From NCBI GenBank assembly GCA_030180135.1, contig CM058239.1:42171270-42235269 (forward strand): a DNA stretch of 64,000 bases, written 5' to 3'. Source of the DNA: Orychophragmus violaceus (Eukaryota; Streptophyta; Magnoliopsida; Brassicales; Brassicaceae). Positions 40,737 to 51,397 of this stretch are shown in pieces. A model generated the notes under the pieces. It was not told the DNA's origin. It saw only the letters and a list, made by a program, of their open reading frames with translations, and made no database searches. Both the position numbers and the translations under genes were made by a program. Positions within the stretch are counted from its first letter, which is position 1. The number at the start of each line of letters is the position of its first letter.

Positions 40737-41465
40737 ATGCCTAATCCTCATGTATATTGGCCCTGGAAACGTTTCAATGATCCGCCATACGAAACGCGCT
40801 CGGTGACAAAGAGGCGGAGGGAGGCATCAGGTACACCATTCAACTTGCTTGGGCTCCCGGAAGATCTAATAAGGAAGATCCTAGTTCTAGTCTGCGAAAA
40901 TGACATGCAGGATCTCCGGCACTCGAGGATTACATGCACCAAGTTGAATAACTTGTCTCTGACTGATGAGTTCTATGCCGCCATTAATCTGAAGAAGATA
41001 CATCGCTGGGTTTGGGCTCCACGTTTTGACTGGGAAAAGTTCCATGAGAAGTGCTATGACGCGGGCAACATACACGCAATAAGACTTAAAGGAGTCTCAA
41101 ACATGCTCTTCGAGAACAAGAGGGCTGAAGGGATCGGTCAGATCATTGTCGCCGCTGGGAGAGGATGCATCATCTCCGAGTATATACACGGCTTGATTAG
41201 CAGTTTGTTCAAAGACGAATGGGGAGAAGCAGTCCTCGGTAAGTATGTCCTCACACGAGGACGCACCAATGAACTTCGCAGCCAGATGCCTAACATAAAT
41301 GGGAATGGGTGGGAAAGGGTGCTTCCCGATTGGTTAATTGCCAAACGTGATTTAAACGATCCCCAGTTGATCACGTTGTGCAGCTGTTCGGAATTCGATT
41401 CGAGCCATTGTGGCATCTGCAGCCTGCAAAACAAATGTTTCGACTTCATAAGTGTACGCTCATAG
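40737..41465 (+). CDS. F-box-like protein (right member of divergent pair)
   Basis: The single-exon gene encodes 242 residues and is a diverged paralogue of the left gene. After a basic N-terminal extension (RSVTKRRREAS) comes an F-box-like motif (about residues 38-72, LLGLPEDLIRKILVLVCENDMQ...). It then follows the same plan: FHEKCYDAGNIHAIRLKGVS in the middle and a cysteine-rich C-terminus (CSCSEFDSSHCGIC). The frame is intact. The 3' end lies only 48 bp from the stop codon of the convergent DUF1985 gene (41513), so their 3' UTRs probably overlap. Confidence 0.7.
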   Translation: MPNPHVYWPWKRFNDPPYETRSVTKRRREASGTPFNLLGLPEDLIRKILVLVCENDMQDLRHSRITCTKLNNLSLTDEFYAAINLKKIHRWVWAPRFDWEKFHEKCYDAGNIHAIRLKGVSNMLFENKRAEGIGQIIVAAGRGCIISEYIHGLISSLFKDEWGEAVLGKYVLTRGRTNELRSQMPNINGNGWERVLPDWLIAKRDLNDPQLITLCSCSEFDSSHCGICSLQNKCFDFISVRS

Positions 41466-41512
41466 TTACTTCTGCTTGTTCGCAGATATATGTTAACTCT
41501 ATACCAATTCCA

Positions 41513-44500
41513 TCATACCAATTCCATCATGGCTTCCTGGGCGATTTGCTCGTTCGTGTTTGCGGCACCAGGAGCCTCGACAGTTGGACAAACTGGATTC
41601 TGCAAAACAGTGTTAGTATCCTCGACAAGCGGCTCTTTAGTGGTCTCTTTCTTTTTAGACACATCTTCAGTAGTGGAGCCAGCTTCGTCAGCAACCGCTG
41701 TGGATCCTGCTTCCTGACGGGTGCATGATCATACATTCGTTAATGAACGCTCACAAATATTCCGGGCCGTTCGCATAGTGGAGGCTCCGATATAGATACG
41801 TTTGTGGTGTTTATAATCATTTGATAAAAAAATACCTTATCAAGAGCTTCCTTTGACAACTTCCTCTTCTTTGACGATCTTGCATGGATATGCTTTTTGC
41901 GTTTTCCATATTTCTCCTTAGGCATCGGAATTTCAACGTTCCCAACACCTTCCTGTCGGGTGAGCGTTCATATGACCATTAATGCAGGTTCACATAAAAT
42001 GCATGATCGTTCACAAATTAGACTAAGCCCATACCGTCTCCATCGCGCGAGGAAGCTTCGCCTGATCTCCATCTCCATCATAAGGGAGCTTTTCTACCGC
42101 CTCGTTCCTCCCATCCGACTGTCCGTCATCCAAGCCAAGAGCCTTCGACCTTCCATCCCCCTCAACATCTTCCTGTGGCATGAATGTTCATGTGTATATC
42201 CGTGCACGTTCACAAATAAGAAGATATGGACGTTCACAACTTCATACTATGTACGTACCTGCTCCGTCCCGCTTATGAGGTTCTCGGCCGCTTGATTTCC
42301 AACGAGCTCAGCATCTTCCTGTCGAATGAACATTCACAAGTCTATTAATGAACGTTCACAAAAATATATGATCGTTCACAATTGTAGCTTAAATACGTAC
42401 AGTCTCGATCCCGCTATGGAGGTTATCGGCCGCCTGATTTCCAACTGCATCAGCGGTGGGCTTCTCTGCCGCCTCATTCAACTCATCTCTCGACACGTGC
42501 TCCATGCCCGAAGATTGGGATGCTCCCCCGAGCTCAGCATCTTCCTGTCGAATGAACATTCACAAGTCTATTAGTGCACGTTCACAAAATTATATGATCA
42601 TTCACAATTGTAGCTTAAATACGTACAGTCTCGATCCCGCTATGGAGGTTATCGGCCGCCTGATTTCCAACTGCATCAGCGGTGGGCTTCTCTGCCGCCT
42701 CGTTCAACTCATCTCTCGTCTCCTGCTCCATGCCCGAAGATTGGGATGCTCCCCCGAGCTCAGCATCTTCCTGTCGAGTGAACATTCACAAGTCTATTAG
42801 TGCACGTTCACAAAATTATATGGTCGTTCACAATTGTAGCTTAAATACGTACAGTCTCGATCCCGCTATGGAGGTTATCGGCCGCCTGATTTCCAACTGC
42901 ATCAGCGGTGGGCTTCTCTGCCGCCTCGTTCAACTCATCTCTCGTCTCGTGCTCCATGCCCGAAGATTGGGATGCTCCCCCGAGCTCAGCATCTTCCTGT
43001 CCAATGAACATTCACAAGTCTATTAGTGCACGTTCACAAAATTATATGATCGTTCACAATTGTAGCTTAAATACGTACATTCTCGACCCCTCTGTGGAGG
43101 TTCTCGGCCGCCTGATTTCCATCTGCATCCGAGGGGAGCTTCTCTCCCGCCTCGTTCAACTCATCCGATGGGACGTTATCCGGAACGCCTTCGTCAGCAG
43201 GGAGCTGTACTGGCGATTCAGACAGAGTAGCATGCTCTCCAGAACGCTTTTTCTTGCTTATCAGAGAATTGGCCTTACGATTCTTCTTCTTGCGAGCCGC
43301 CTTAGCGGAGGTTCCTCTAGCAGCATTCCCATCACGTGTTTTGGGACTTTGATCAACAAAATCATCCGACAAAACATCTCTCATACCGGGGCTAAGAGAA
43401 GTCTCCTGTACAAATCAAAGGTCAGATCAATAAATAACAACCAATGTACGTTCATAAAGATTTATACGGGTTCACAAAACATTACCGCCTGCTTCTTCCC
43501 CTTCTGCTTTTTACTCGTGCTTCCGACTGAGTCAGATATTCTCGAGGAACGCCTAGACCGGGCTCTAGAGTCAACGCTACCACTGCCACGACCCGTTTGG
43601 GCCCCCTCCATAATTGGACTATCGACCCCATTCAGCACCTCAGGTTCAAAATGCACCCGTTTTTTTTTCTTCTTTTTCACAATAGGATCAGGGATAGCCA
43701 TTCCATCGTCTGGAATCACGTGGTCCTGTCTACTTTCCATGACCCGCTTCTTATCCACCCTAACTAAGTGGTAATTTTTTATAAGCGTATCAAGGGCATT
43801 CTTGAGCATGCCTTCCACCTCCGGACGCCACTGATGCACCCATGAAGATTTGCTACATCCTACTGATTCTGCTACGGCTTCCCTAATCACCGCCTCCCGC
43901 TCATTCACCCACCAACCTTCATCCATTCTCGATAAGCTCCTCTTGGCAGAAGGACCTGCGACACCACCGACATCAGCGCTGCTCCTTGCTCTCTTCTTTC
44001 CCTTTCCCTTGGGTTCACTCTTCTTACGTTCTTTCTCTTCTTTGTTCTTCGCATACACTTCCATCTCATCTCGTGTCAGCAACCTAGGCCACGATCTGTC
44101 TCCTCCTGGCCAAGACCTCCGATTTAGCTGTATAGACGCATTCCCCTCTTTCAGGATTGCCTCCAAGTAAGCTATGCTCTCATCCTCCTCCTCGTCATCA
44201 TCACTCCATTCCCACGTTTTAGGATCAACTTCTTCACCGGAAGCATGAAGAATTGAATCTATAGTAAGCTGTAAAAGTAGCATAGCTTTGTCAATTAACA
44301 TCGCGTACAGCAACAAAAGTAGATATATACGTTCACAGATGTATATTTACGTGTTCTTATATACGTTCATATCCATTATGTAATAAATGTATACGTTCAC
44401 GCAGCATACTATAACATGTCTAAATGATCATGTATCATACCTCGGGAAGGCTCTCGACGTTGATGAGATCTTTGTAGTCGATAGTCTTCTTTTTGTACAA

Positions 44501-45974
44501 GCCACTGCATGAACGAGGAGTAAAGTCTAACTCAGCAGATGCACTTGGAAGCTTAGCCTGTAGCTCCAGTATTGCTTCGAGGGCAAGCAGCTGAATTGCT
44601 ATCGGGAATCCCCGCATGCTTATCGAGGGCATTGTCAACCTATCCTTCATTCCCTTATTCCTTATCATATCCGTGAAATTGAGCATGGTTAGCTCAAACG
44701 CCTTACGACCCCATGAGTACGATAAAAACTTGTCCACATCTTTGACAAGCTCAACAGTTTTACGGGAAACCTTTCCGTTCTGATTCTCAACTGCAACCAC
44801 ACCGTCAGCAAGTATGACAAGGGCTAGCTGCAGCCTCGTGTCTCCTTCCATTTGTTCCCCTGACTTCAGACGGTTGATGAGCTGATCGATACTCCCGTCT
44901 TTGCCCATCTGCCCCGCCGCAATCAATGTGTCCCAATGACTTGCAGCAACTGTTACAAAGCAGAAAATACAGTTTATTAAATCATCTTACACAACTTACA
45001 AGCCAACTTACATATGTATCAAACCAACTGTCAGCAAAATAAGGTTGGTGATGTATCAGATTGACTCTCCACTACTAAATAAGGTTGCTCCCTAATTTAC
45101 CTTGCGGTGGATCAACTGGCTGCTCCTCAGAAAGGTTCAATGCATCCCCCTCCTGTTCTTCTGATACGCTTCCTGCTGCTTCCGGAGAGCTTTTATCGTA
45201 GGGGTCACATTTCAATCCAGTAACTAGGTAAAACTCCCTTAAAGAGAACTTTATCGGCTTAGGGCCGAAGATAAACCAACGCTCGTGACGTCTATAACAT
45301 TGCAGCTGACGTGTAAGGAGACCATGTACCAATTGGCCCGAAAAAGCCAGTCGCCTCAAAGGCACATCGAATAACTTCCCGAACTGCGAATTCAGGATTT
45401 TGTCCATCTCCTCCTTGTGATCTTTCAGGGCAAGAGATAATTCCACTAAATAGTCCGTCTTAGAATAGGAATGAAGTTTCCTCCCTGTTGGATAGTGATT
45501 CCGACAAAACCACCTCTCGGGTAGCCGAGTGTCGCAAACATCGTCATCATACTCAAACGGTGGTATGCAATCTTTATCAAGGATATCTGTACATACGAAC
45601 CATAAAGAAAAAAGTTTCAGTTTTTATGAACGACCATATAGGAAAAGAACGTTCATATCTGATTCGAATCAGATCCGACAAACAATAGTTCCCTTAAAAT
45701 ACATACAACCAAGCGGGAAACCTAAAACCTGCCCAACAATAACATAGAACCCTAATTCCGAATAGAATCATTCACATCAAATTCAAAATTGAACGAATTA
45801 TCACTTCTCTCAAATTCCTCCAATTGAAAAACCTAAACCCAGAACACAAACGGACACTCCAAGTCGCTACAGAAAAACTTGTTGACTATACATGCACCGA
45901 AAATCGATTAAAATTCAAATCAAATTCTAACCGGAATCAGCGAATGCGTCACTGTTGTCTCTGCGGCTCGCCAT
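41513..45974 (-). CDS. DUF1985 protein of VANC type, 12 exons, apparently intact
   Basis: I could thread one frame through twelve exons with GT-AG introns: 45974-45932, 45586-45101, 44949-44441, 44268-43486, 43405-43079, 42996-42853, 42770-42627, 42544-42401, 42318-42259, 42172-42035, 41952-41836 and 41713-41513. This gives 1031 residues with no stop. Exons 2-3 (about residues 15-345) match DUF1985: LPERWF, FSGQLVHGLL, WFIFGPKPIKFSLREFYLVTGL. Exon 4 is charged and basic (KGKGKKRAR, KKKKKKRVHFEPE). Exons 6-8 each encode a near-identical 48-residue acidic repeat. Exon 11 is strongly basic (nuclear-signal-like). No ULP1 protease domain follows. VANC proteins bind their own element and cause loss of DNA methylation in trans. 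The family assignment is mine, from DUF1985 plus VANDAL context. Exon 1 and the last exon are the least certain. Confidence 0.78.
42401..43079 (-). repeat. 226-bp tandem exon-intron repeat inside the DUF1985 gene
   Basis: Three near-identical units (exon 144 bp plus intron 82 bp) start on the plus strand at 42401, 42627 and 42853. A diverged fourth unit forms the end of exon 5 (to 43079) and a shortened fifth forms the 60-bp exon at 42259-42318. All exons are phase 0 and multiples of three, so copy number can change without breaking the frame. Each intron copy carries three motif variants: TGAACATTCAC, TGCACGTTCAC and TGATCGTTCAC. Confidence 0.9.
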
Positions 45975-46328
45975 TGCTTCTTTACCTCTGTTCCCGAAGC
46001 TTTCCCCACGAAGAATAATGGAAGGTTGATGAACGGTTTTTGCTTTTCCATTTAAAATTCTAGAGTTAAATTTTAAACGGAATTAATATAAAATATAAAA
46101 TATAAAACAAAATTCACTATCCCACGCGCAGTCTAATCACCAATAAAATAAAAAGAAATTAATCGGCTGAATAAGGCAACTCCCACTCGCATAAGAAGGA
46201 TGACGTGTCTCTCTTCAGGGGCATATGAGACAAATCCATGCTGGAAGTGTCACGTGCTTTATGACACCGAAATAAAGTGTTATGCGCCGAATAACAGAGC
46301 CAAAAAGTGTCACCGAGCCCAATTGCTC
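45975..46328 (-). promoter_or_regulatory. Promoter-proximal and terminal region of the VANDAL-like element
   Basis: This 354-bp stretch lies between the DUF1985 start codon and the element's right end and should hold the gene's promoter. The terminal 190 bp contain the subterminal words CCAAAAAGTGTCACC and ATAAAGTGTTAT (inverted relative to the left end). I do not see a clear TATA box. Confidence 0.5.
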
Positions 46329-46337
46329 TAAATCTAA

Positions 46338-47083
46338 CCACGTACATGAAATAAAAACGAACGTAGGAATGTTTCTCTAAGAATTATAATTAAATTCTTA
46401 TTAGCACGTCTTAATCATTCCATCATGGTATACTCTGTCATTGTCGCCAGATAATAACAAATTGAAATATTAACATTCAGATGAGCATGATTTTAATGAT
46501 TGAAAGAAACCCAACCTGCAGCAAATATTTAATTCGCCAACGACAAATATTGTGTTAAACCAAAAATGTATTATAATTAAGTCGTCCCATTTTCGAAATT
46601 TGTATAAATTATTAGAAAGACCAAAGCATTAAATACGAAAAAGACAGAACATAAGAAGAAGGTAGCACATTAAATGGCAAATAAGCCAAAATATTCCAAG
46701 GAGTCAAACCAAGTAGAAAGTCAATACCCGAACCAGCTACGCTTTTCTGTTTAACCGGAGATCGGTTCGACTGATTATCCGGTTCACAGAAAAAGTCAAA
46801 CCATACCTACCTGGTGCGCTCTTGACTTCCTCTGTCTTCTTCTAGTCTTAAATACCATTTTGACCCTTCCAAAAAAAACTTGAAAACATAAACTTGATTT
46901 CCCGTCTTACCCTTACCATGAACCGAATATTACATAAAAGCTTATCCTACGTTATTACCAAAATACCCTCAAAGCCATAACCGAATTACCTCTGAACCTC
47001 CGTCTTTTAACACGAATTTTACCATTTTGCACCTGCTCGGGACTACTCTGAGATTCAAAAAAGGAGGTTTAGGGGTAATTCGG
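46338..47083. other. 3' flank of HDG5, partly repeated at 27.4-28.6 kb
   Basis: The segment 46400-46760 is recognisably related to 27420-27595 plus 28515-28630 (the same DNA without the retroposon). HDG5's 3' UTR lies to the right. No other gene is seen. Confidence 0.55.
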
Positions 47084-50000
47084 TCACTGGATGACCTCTT
47101 GTTTGGTAACGGCGTCGTCTTCGGCGGCGGAAGATGCGATCGCCGGAGAAACGGTGCTGCTAAGGACGGCAGTGATCTGATTGACGATGGAACAAAGGTG
47201 GTTGTTGATGGTTGTGACGGTGGAGAGATTTGGTTTCGCGGTTGGGACGTTACTCGCCAAGACCTGAATCCCGACGGTGAGAAGACACGACGAAGGAGGA
47301 TGAGAATTGACTGAAATAGCCTCGACATGATCCGGATAGTTCACGGGGACGACAGAGAACCCGATGGGTAAAAGCGGAATACCGGAAGGATCTTCACCAT
47401 TCATAACGTGCTGGATTGAGTCGACGTCGACGGAAGAGTAGACGATTAAGCTGCCGGAGTTATCGATGCAGCTCTCTTGAAGCATCAGCTCCACGTTGTG
47501 CCATGAATTGCTCGCAACCTGTGGGTAAGAGTGTAAAACACAAATCAAAATTCTATTATTTTTTGGGATTCAATCTTTGAACTTACATTGATTCGAAGAA
47601 GAGAGATGCAGTTTCCAGGATGTGAACCATTGGCTATATGAGCAACTTCATGAGGTGAATTTCCATTGAACAAAACCTCCAACTGCAGACAAAAAAAAAA
47701 ATCTGTTAGATAGTGCATCATAAGCAGAGAGAAGAGTCTTAAGGTTTGGTTTTACCAGAGAGTGGTGATGCTGATGACGGAGAAGATCGAAGACTTTAAC
47801 GTGAGAGAATGGAAGCCAAGTGGTTGAGACAGCAGCAAGAACAACTCCAGTAGGCTGACCAGGCTCGCACACTTTCCTCGTCGTGATTCTCACAGTGTCC
47901 TTGGTTGTCTCAGACAGAGCGGTCCAAGATTGTCCGTACGAAGTGCTTATATTCACACAGAATGTTTTTGTCATCCTCTGTGATAACCTCATCATGTTCC
48001 TCCTTCCTTCTGCAGATCGAATCACTGTGAAAACGAAACAGAGCTTTAATGATTTTATGGTTAGGGGTTTACGAATTTAGGGGTTTGATTTAGACTAGTA
48101 ACCTCCAAGGTCAGTTATGTTTCTAGCCATTAGACTAGCGACCCTCTCGCATTGTCTCTCCAAAACGTCGAGCCAACGGGTAGCTCCAAAAGCCATTCCG
48201 CTTTTCACATACTCAGCGAATATCTCGTGCACGTGGCTCTCGTCTACTTCCACGTGCTCGACCCACTTGACTTGTGAGTAACCATTAGGCATGTCTTGAA
48301 TGATGCAGCCTGAAGGTTTTCTCTTATACTGATGAGGAGTATTAGTACTCAATGGCTGGGTTTGGTCGTGAAAGCTATCGATCGGGAAATCTACGATTGC
48401 CCAATTCCCGCTTTCACCGTTTTGTTCCACATACCGTAGAAAATAAGCTTCCCGAGTTGGAACCAATGGAGATAGTACGTGCAACTCTGCATACATCTAG
48501 TAAAACATAACAACATAGATTCAGTTTGAAAGATCTGTTCTGTTTGGTCTGCAAGTTTCTAAATCGAATTTACTGAATTACCAGTAGAAGAGAACCACTA
48601 GCTCCAGAAACTCCAGATGAAATGATCTGAACCGTTTTCGCCCTAGCAACGATTGAGCAGAACATCTCCGACCACTTATCCTACAATACAATAATGTAAA
48701 TTTTTTTATAGATTCCATCGGTAATGATTAAAATCAACAGTTTACTATACTTACAGCGTTTAGAAACGCGTCAACAAGCGTTATGCTGTTCATGATGACA
48801 ACTGCGTTTGCCTTTGAAGCTTCTCTACGAAATTCTCCTTTGTTATTATGATTCTCCATTGGCCATGGGAACAACCTCATGTACTCTTCCTCGTTCAGAC
48901 ACAAAATCTCGCTGCCCATCTTGTCGGATTTCTTCTTAGTCCACAAAGGCTCTTCTGTGTTACACATTTTAGTAAGTTCTTGGACACAAGAGACAGCAAA
49001 TTCCATAGCGATAACCTTTTCTTCATCCCCAAGTAACATGTTGTTATTAATTTGATCAGGAAAGAAACAAGCAGTGTCTTGTGGATGAAGCAACATCAAG
49101 TCTGAACAAGGATTTTCTGGGAAGTTTCCAGCGTATACGCTCATATCTAGCTCCAATGAAGGTTGATGATGTGGAAGCTCCTGAGGATGAATGATTAATG
49201 GCTGAGATGACTGCATCGGGCGGCCAGTGTATCTTGAAGCTATGCAGCATAGACGATCAAGCTGTTGAATAGACAATCAATGTGTTACATAAACCCAATC
49301 AATATGTACCATCTTGTAAATAAATTGGCTGGTACAATTTTCCAAAACTATTAAACCTAATCAAAATTGAATTAAACCAAACCTAAGCAAACACAATAAT
49401 CGGTTCATATTAAACATGATTAAGAACATTTTTCAATGGGTTTTCAAAAATAAAATAATAAAAATAGAAGAGAAAATGAGATGGGTTTCTCAAATGAGAA
49501 CTTCTTAGATGTTTTTCTTTTTAATTCGTTTATTTTTTTGTGTTAAATTTTAATTATAAAACTAAATTAAAAATAAAATAATAATACTACATTCACCAAT
49601 GTAGATTCTCTAACATTATGATTTTAATTTTAAGCTGAGTGCATAGAATACTGATTGTTTTTCTCTCTTTTTATCACATAAACTCAAACTCATAATTCTT
49701 TTTAAGCAATCAAAACCAATATATCAAATGGGTGGGAACAACTGGAGTTACCTCTTCACGGAGGCGACAGTTCTCAATGTGGAGTTCGTTGAAAGGAATA
49801 TCGCCAAGTACGGTGGGGCCACCGCAAGAAGGACACGAGAGGCACCGTAGCTCCGTCTGAAGATGAGAATTTTCCGACTTAAGACTATCGTTCTCTGCCC
49901 TTAACATCACATTCTCTGCTCTGTCTTGTTGTGCCTATATATTTCATTCATACATTTAATAAAATCGTTAATCATCATTTCATGAATGTACTTCTACACA

Positions 50001-51397
50001 TACTTTTGATGCTTTACTTTGAGATGTGCCCTACTTAGATGTATATTAATTAGATTATATGGAATAAGTGTTACAAAGTATACACATTGTATTAGTTAAA
50101 TTAAAGAGAAAATATTAAAGTTAAATATATATATAGTAGTTACCTTCATTTGGGTACGCCTATTTTGGAACCAAAACTTGACTTGCCGAGGCTTGAGACC
50201 CAGTTCATGACTTAATCTCTGTCTTTGTTTGTCGTCTGGATGTGGGTTTTCTTTAAACAATCTACACAGATAAATAGAAATCACTTTATAAATCAAAAGG
50301 CAATCTCTCCTCAAAAGAGATCGATACACAAAACGTACAAGTTATATATGTGTATTGACTTTGGTAAAATCGAACAAACCAATCTAAGAAATCAAAATCA
50401 ATTTTTGTTTCGGTTTGGTTGCATGGTTTTGTTTTTCAAGATTCAAAACACTTACCTTGGCCCAAAGACAAATAACCTAAACTTCACCTTCTGAAATTCA
50501 GTACTTTTAAAACCAAGAAATTCACAAAACTTAACCCCATATACAATCAAGAAAAACCTTTAAAAAGATATGGTACTATCCCGATTAAAAAACAATCCAA
50601 TGTTAAACGTCCAAGATTAAATCAAAGCTGTTCCAAAGCATAACTAGTTTCAACTCAGGTCCGGTTTATATATTTTCATATCCTAAATATCCACAAAAGT
50701 AATAATAAAAACCAAATACAAACGTTGACCAAAAAAAAAAAACCAAATACAAACCGAAAACCCTATTAATCAAAATAAAAAATCGATTTCAAACCAAAAC
50801 CACTCTACACCTAGCAGAAATAGTTTCAACTTCGTCGGTTTAGTTCATATCTTTTTGAAACCAGAAACTAGATCACACACACCGAGTGGATAAAATGAAA
50901 AATGAAAAAGAAGAAGCAAAACTTACGCTTCCATTTCTTGGATCTGATGGTTAGTATGTCGGTGGTAACGTTTCTTCTTAGCAGGAGGAGGCTGTTCCTC
51001 GTCCTGAAGTTCATTAAACTCGTTTCCGGACTTTGGATCTTCTGCTTGTTCACTACCCGACCCAAATGAACCACCGGCCGACCCGTTTTCCATCATTTCC
51101 TCTACTCCTCCATCTCCCATCATCATCATCATACGCATACTCATCATCCCATGCTCCTCCTTCTAATCAAACATTTATTAATACGTTGGAAAAATATGTA
51201 ACACCAAAAGGAGAAAGATTTAAAGGTAGATGTGGAAAAAGTCATGAACAAACCGGTATAATGGAGGAAAATGAGTTGAAAGGGATGAAATTAAAATTAG
51301 GGTTTTGGATTGTTGCCGGAGAAGAAGAAGAAGGCGGCGGCGGCGAACCAAATCTGTGGTCTGTAGTCATCACATTTCCTTCGCCCATTGTCAACAT
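47084..51397 (-). CDS. HDG5: HD-ZIP class IV homeodomain-START transcription factor HDG5
   Basis: Ten exons with GT-AG introns join into 826 residues: 51397-51254, 51162-50927, 50261-50144, 49934-49752, 49261-48755, 48680-48582, 48496-48103, 48024-47756, 47682-47587 and 47518-47084. The homeodomain (about 109-166) begins KKKRYHRHTNHQIQEME and ends VKFWFQNRRTQMK. A zipper-loop-zipper with CLSCPSCGG follows (about 167-235). The START domain spans about 305-535, and a conserved C-terminal HD-SAD region ends VTKQEVIQ. Class IV factors act in the nucleus of epidermal (L1) cells and bind L1-box DNA. The zipper, RYTGRPMQS and C-terminal wording match HDG5/HB-7 of Arabidopsis (AT5G46880). I chose the first ATG after an in-frame TAG. 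A short upstream exon spliced near 51410 is possible. No damage is visible. Confidence 0.9.

Larger units (their letters stand above)
33819..45660. promoter_or_regulatory. Dispersed TGAACGTTCA-type motif array of the VANDAL-like element
   Basis: Variants of (A)TGNACGTTCA recur throughout introns and spacers. On either strand they lie at about 33898, 33921, 34143 (perfect AATGAACGTTCATT), 37337, 37378, 37559, 37606, 37623, 37641, 39055, 39080, 39165, 39345, 39364, 39391, 41741, 41963, 42006, 42208, 42228, 42325, 42345 and 42372, then with 226-bp periodicity to about 43060, then 43446, 44328, 44392, 45625 and 45648. Related TGTACGTACA forms are mixed in. I find no full-form motif in the transposase, F-box, E2 or DUF1985 exons, and none outside the 9-bp target duplications. 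VANC proteins of VANDAL21 and VANDAL6 act through element-specific short motifs in non-coding regions, and this array is the obvious counterpart here. Confidence 0.7.
33357..46328. mobile_element. VANDAL-like non-TIR Mutator-like element (12,972 bp)
   Basis: The element is bounded by perfect 9-bp direct repeats, TAAATCTAA, at 33348-33356 and 46329-46337, the size expected of Mutator-like elements. It begins GGGATATTAGGC and ends CCCAATTGCTC. There is no long terminal inverted repeat, but both ends carry related inward words: ACACTTTTTGGC, then ACACTTTAT some 40 bp further in. This is typical of non-TIR MULEs such as VANDAL. Cargo, left to right: broken transposase (+), E2-like gene (-), F-box-like gene (-), F-box-like gene (+), DUF1985 gene (-). 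VANDAL21 (Hiun) encodes a transposase plus VANC, a DUF1985-type anti-silencing factor, and this element has the same two hallmarks. Confidence 0.85.

Noticed and set aside
41897..43774. Series of plus-strand frames of 82-288 residues
   Set aside because: They lie opposite the exons of the DUF1985 gene and repeat with its 226-bp period; they are antisense shadows.
44435..45446. Possible ULP1 SUMO protease domain accompanying DUF1985
   Set aside because: No H-D-Q-C catalytic arrangement is visible in any exon of the gene.
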